Below, in pieces: positions 5,347 through 6,133 of a stretch of DNA of 6,133 nt. The position numbers were made by a program, and so were the translations under genes. This DNA is from Tannerella sp. (GTDB taxonomy: Bacteria > Bacteroidota > Bacteroidia > Bacteroidales > Tannerellaceae). The first letter of the stretch is position 1. The number at the start of each line of letters is the position of its first letter. Location: positions 1 through 6,133 of the forward strand of contig JAISJX010000213.1 in NCBI GenBank assembly GCA_031261145.1. Reading direction: 5' to 3'. The notes beneath the pieces were generated by a model. It was not told the origin of the DNA. It did not search any database and saw only the letters and a list, made by a program, of their open reading frames with translations.

Positions 5347-5961
5347 ATGTCGATGAAGAGTAAAAAAAGTTGGGGAATTGTCGTAATAATCTTCTTGCTC
5401 CTGTTGTTGGATCAGGCGTTGAAGATATGGATCAAAACGAACATGCAGTTGAATGAAAGTATCCATATCTGTCCATGGTTTCAACTCTATTTTACGGAAA
5501 ATCCGGGGATGGCGTTTGGCCTGGAAATATTGCCCAAATGGATGTTATCCGCATTCAGGATTTTGGCTGTCACAGTAATAGCCTGCTATTTAGTTATGTT
5601 GGTGAAGCGTCACTTTTCGTTCGGCTATATCGTTTGTATTGCCATGATTTTTGCAGGAGCTTTGGGGAATATCATCGATTGTGTGTTTTACGGGGTCATT
5701 TTCGACCACAGCTATGGACAAATCGCAACGTTTTTCCCCGAAGGCGGCGGCTATGCCACCCTGTTGTACGGCAAAGTAGTGGATATGTTGTATTTTCCAT
5801 TGATACAAACCGTTTTACCCGAATGGTTCCCTGTATGGGGAGGACATGAATTTGTATTCTTCCGTCCGATTTTTAACTTGGCAGACTCATGTGTTTGCGT
5901 CGGCGTATTTATCCTGGTTTTGTTTTATCGACGAACACTATCTAAAAGTTTTGCGAAATAG
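5347..5961 (+). CDS. lspA: Lipoprotein signal peptidase II
   Basis: Inner-membrane aspartyl protease that removes the signal peptide from diacylglyceryl-modified prolipoproteins at the lipobox cysteine; the globomycin target. 204 residues with four predicted membrane helices, about 9-28, 66-86, 92-112 and 175-194. Conserved features: DQ near the end of helix 1 (D22-Q23), the ENPGMAFG block (51-58), GALGNIID (104-111), VVD (D146) and FNLAD (D180). By family alignment D146 and D180 are the catalytic pair. About 34 residues separate D111 from D146 (FFPEGGGYATLLYGK lies here), against roughly eight in E. coli LspA. This is a loop insertion I associate with Bacteroidota. ATG 5347 is the first start; M3 is an alternative. 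It follows the DksA-like gene by 71 bases with no promoter of its own seen, and is followed after 7 bases by a lipoprotein gene, so these genes are likely co-transcribed. Confidence 0.95.
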   Translation: MSMKSKKSWGIVVIIFLLLLLDQALKIWIKTNMQLNESIHICPWFQLYFTENPGMAFGLEILPKWMLSAFRILAVTVIACYLVMLVKRHFSFGYIVCIAMIFAGALGNIIDCVFYGVIFDHSYGQIATFFPEGGGYATLLYGKVVDMLYFPLIQTVLPEWFPVWGGHEFVFFRPIFNLADSCVCVGVFILVLFYRRTLSKSFAK

Positions 5962-5968
5962 AATTTAC

Positions 5969-6133
5969 ATGCCGGATATGCTCCGCAGGCTGTTTTTAAA
6001 AGCCGGAACCGTTCTGTTTTTACTGACATTTTTCGTTTCATGCAGCAAGGTTCCTAAAGGGATTATTCCGGAAAAGAAAATGACGGAAATGCTGATTGAT
6101 ATGCAATTGGCCGAATCCATCATCTCTACCGAC
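5969..6133 (+). CDS. DUF4296-type lipoprotein, N-terminal part (cut by window edge)
   Basis: The frame starts at ATG 5969, 7 bases after lspA, and stays open for 55 codons to the edge. The N-terminus is a lipoprotein signal peptide: positive residues (LRRLFLK), a hydrophobic core (TVLFLLTFF) and FVSC with C25 as the lipidated cysteine. Phe at -3 is a slightly unusual lipobox position. The mature part opens SKVPKGIIPEKKMTEMLIDM, followed by QLAESI; this resembles the DUF4296 family often found next to lspA in Bacteroidales. The function of that family is unknown to me. An in-frame ATG at 5978 is a second possible start. Close spacing indicates co-transcription with lspA, whose product would process this protein. 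Confidence 0.82.
   Translation, partial: MPDMLRRLFLKAGTVLFLLTFFVSCSKVPKGIIPEKKMTEMLIDMQLAESIISTD

Noticed and set aside
5475..5849. 124-codon plus-strand frame inside lspA
   Set aside because: It overlaps lspA out of frame. The lspA frame carries all catalytic motifs, and this one has none.

Overview
The window looks like chromosomal DNA from the phylum Bacteroidota, most likely order Bacteroidales. Three things support this. The protein sequences resemble what I remember of Bacteroides/Parabacteroides homologues. Promoters match the Bacteroidota consensus TTTG-N19-21-TAnnTTTG. The gene order ileS, TraR/DksA-family gene, lspA, DUF4296-type lipoprotein is one I know from this group. I cannot fix the genus. 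No search was run; family calls rest on motifs and memory.

Left part (1-1394) is accessory and intergenic. A possible minus-strand gene enters from the left edge (1-131). An AT-rich spacer follows, then a patchwork of short palindromic repeats (260-406). A good Bacteroidota promoter (445-477) precedes an AT-rich cassette: a possible 21-codon micro-ORF (516-581), a 69-aa protein (578-787) and a 127-aa basic-tailed protein (753-1136), each overlapping the next. The layout, and a RelE/ParE-like strand-helix-strand pattern in the last protein, suggest a toxin-antitoxin-like module. This is a hypothesis. The cassette lies between two same-orientation copies (309-376 and 1247-1316) of a roughly 70-bp mosaic repeat, so it may be a mobile or excisable island.

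Right part (1333-6133) is a housekeeping block on the plus strand. A strong promoter with a very short leader drives ileS, a long type-2 isoleucyl-tRNA synthetase whose HIGH motif is rearranged to GIHH. Next is a TraR/DksA-family regulator that has lost most zinc-binding cysteines, with a likely promoter of its own. Then comes lspA, the lipoprotein signal peptidase, and 7 bases after it the start of a small lipoprotein gene cut by the window edge. That lipoprotein would itself be an LspA substrate. The block thus joins translation, transcriptional control by a DksA-like protein, and lipoprotein maturation.

The most noteworthy points are the GIHH signature of IleRS, the overlapping small-gene cassette between mosaic repeats, the zinc-ligand-poor DksA relative, and the extra loop between conserved aspartates of LspA.
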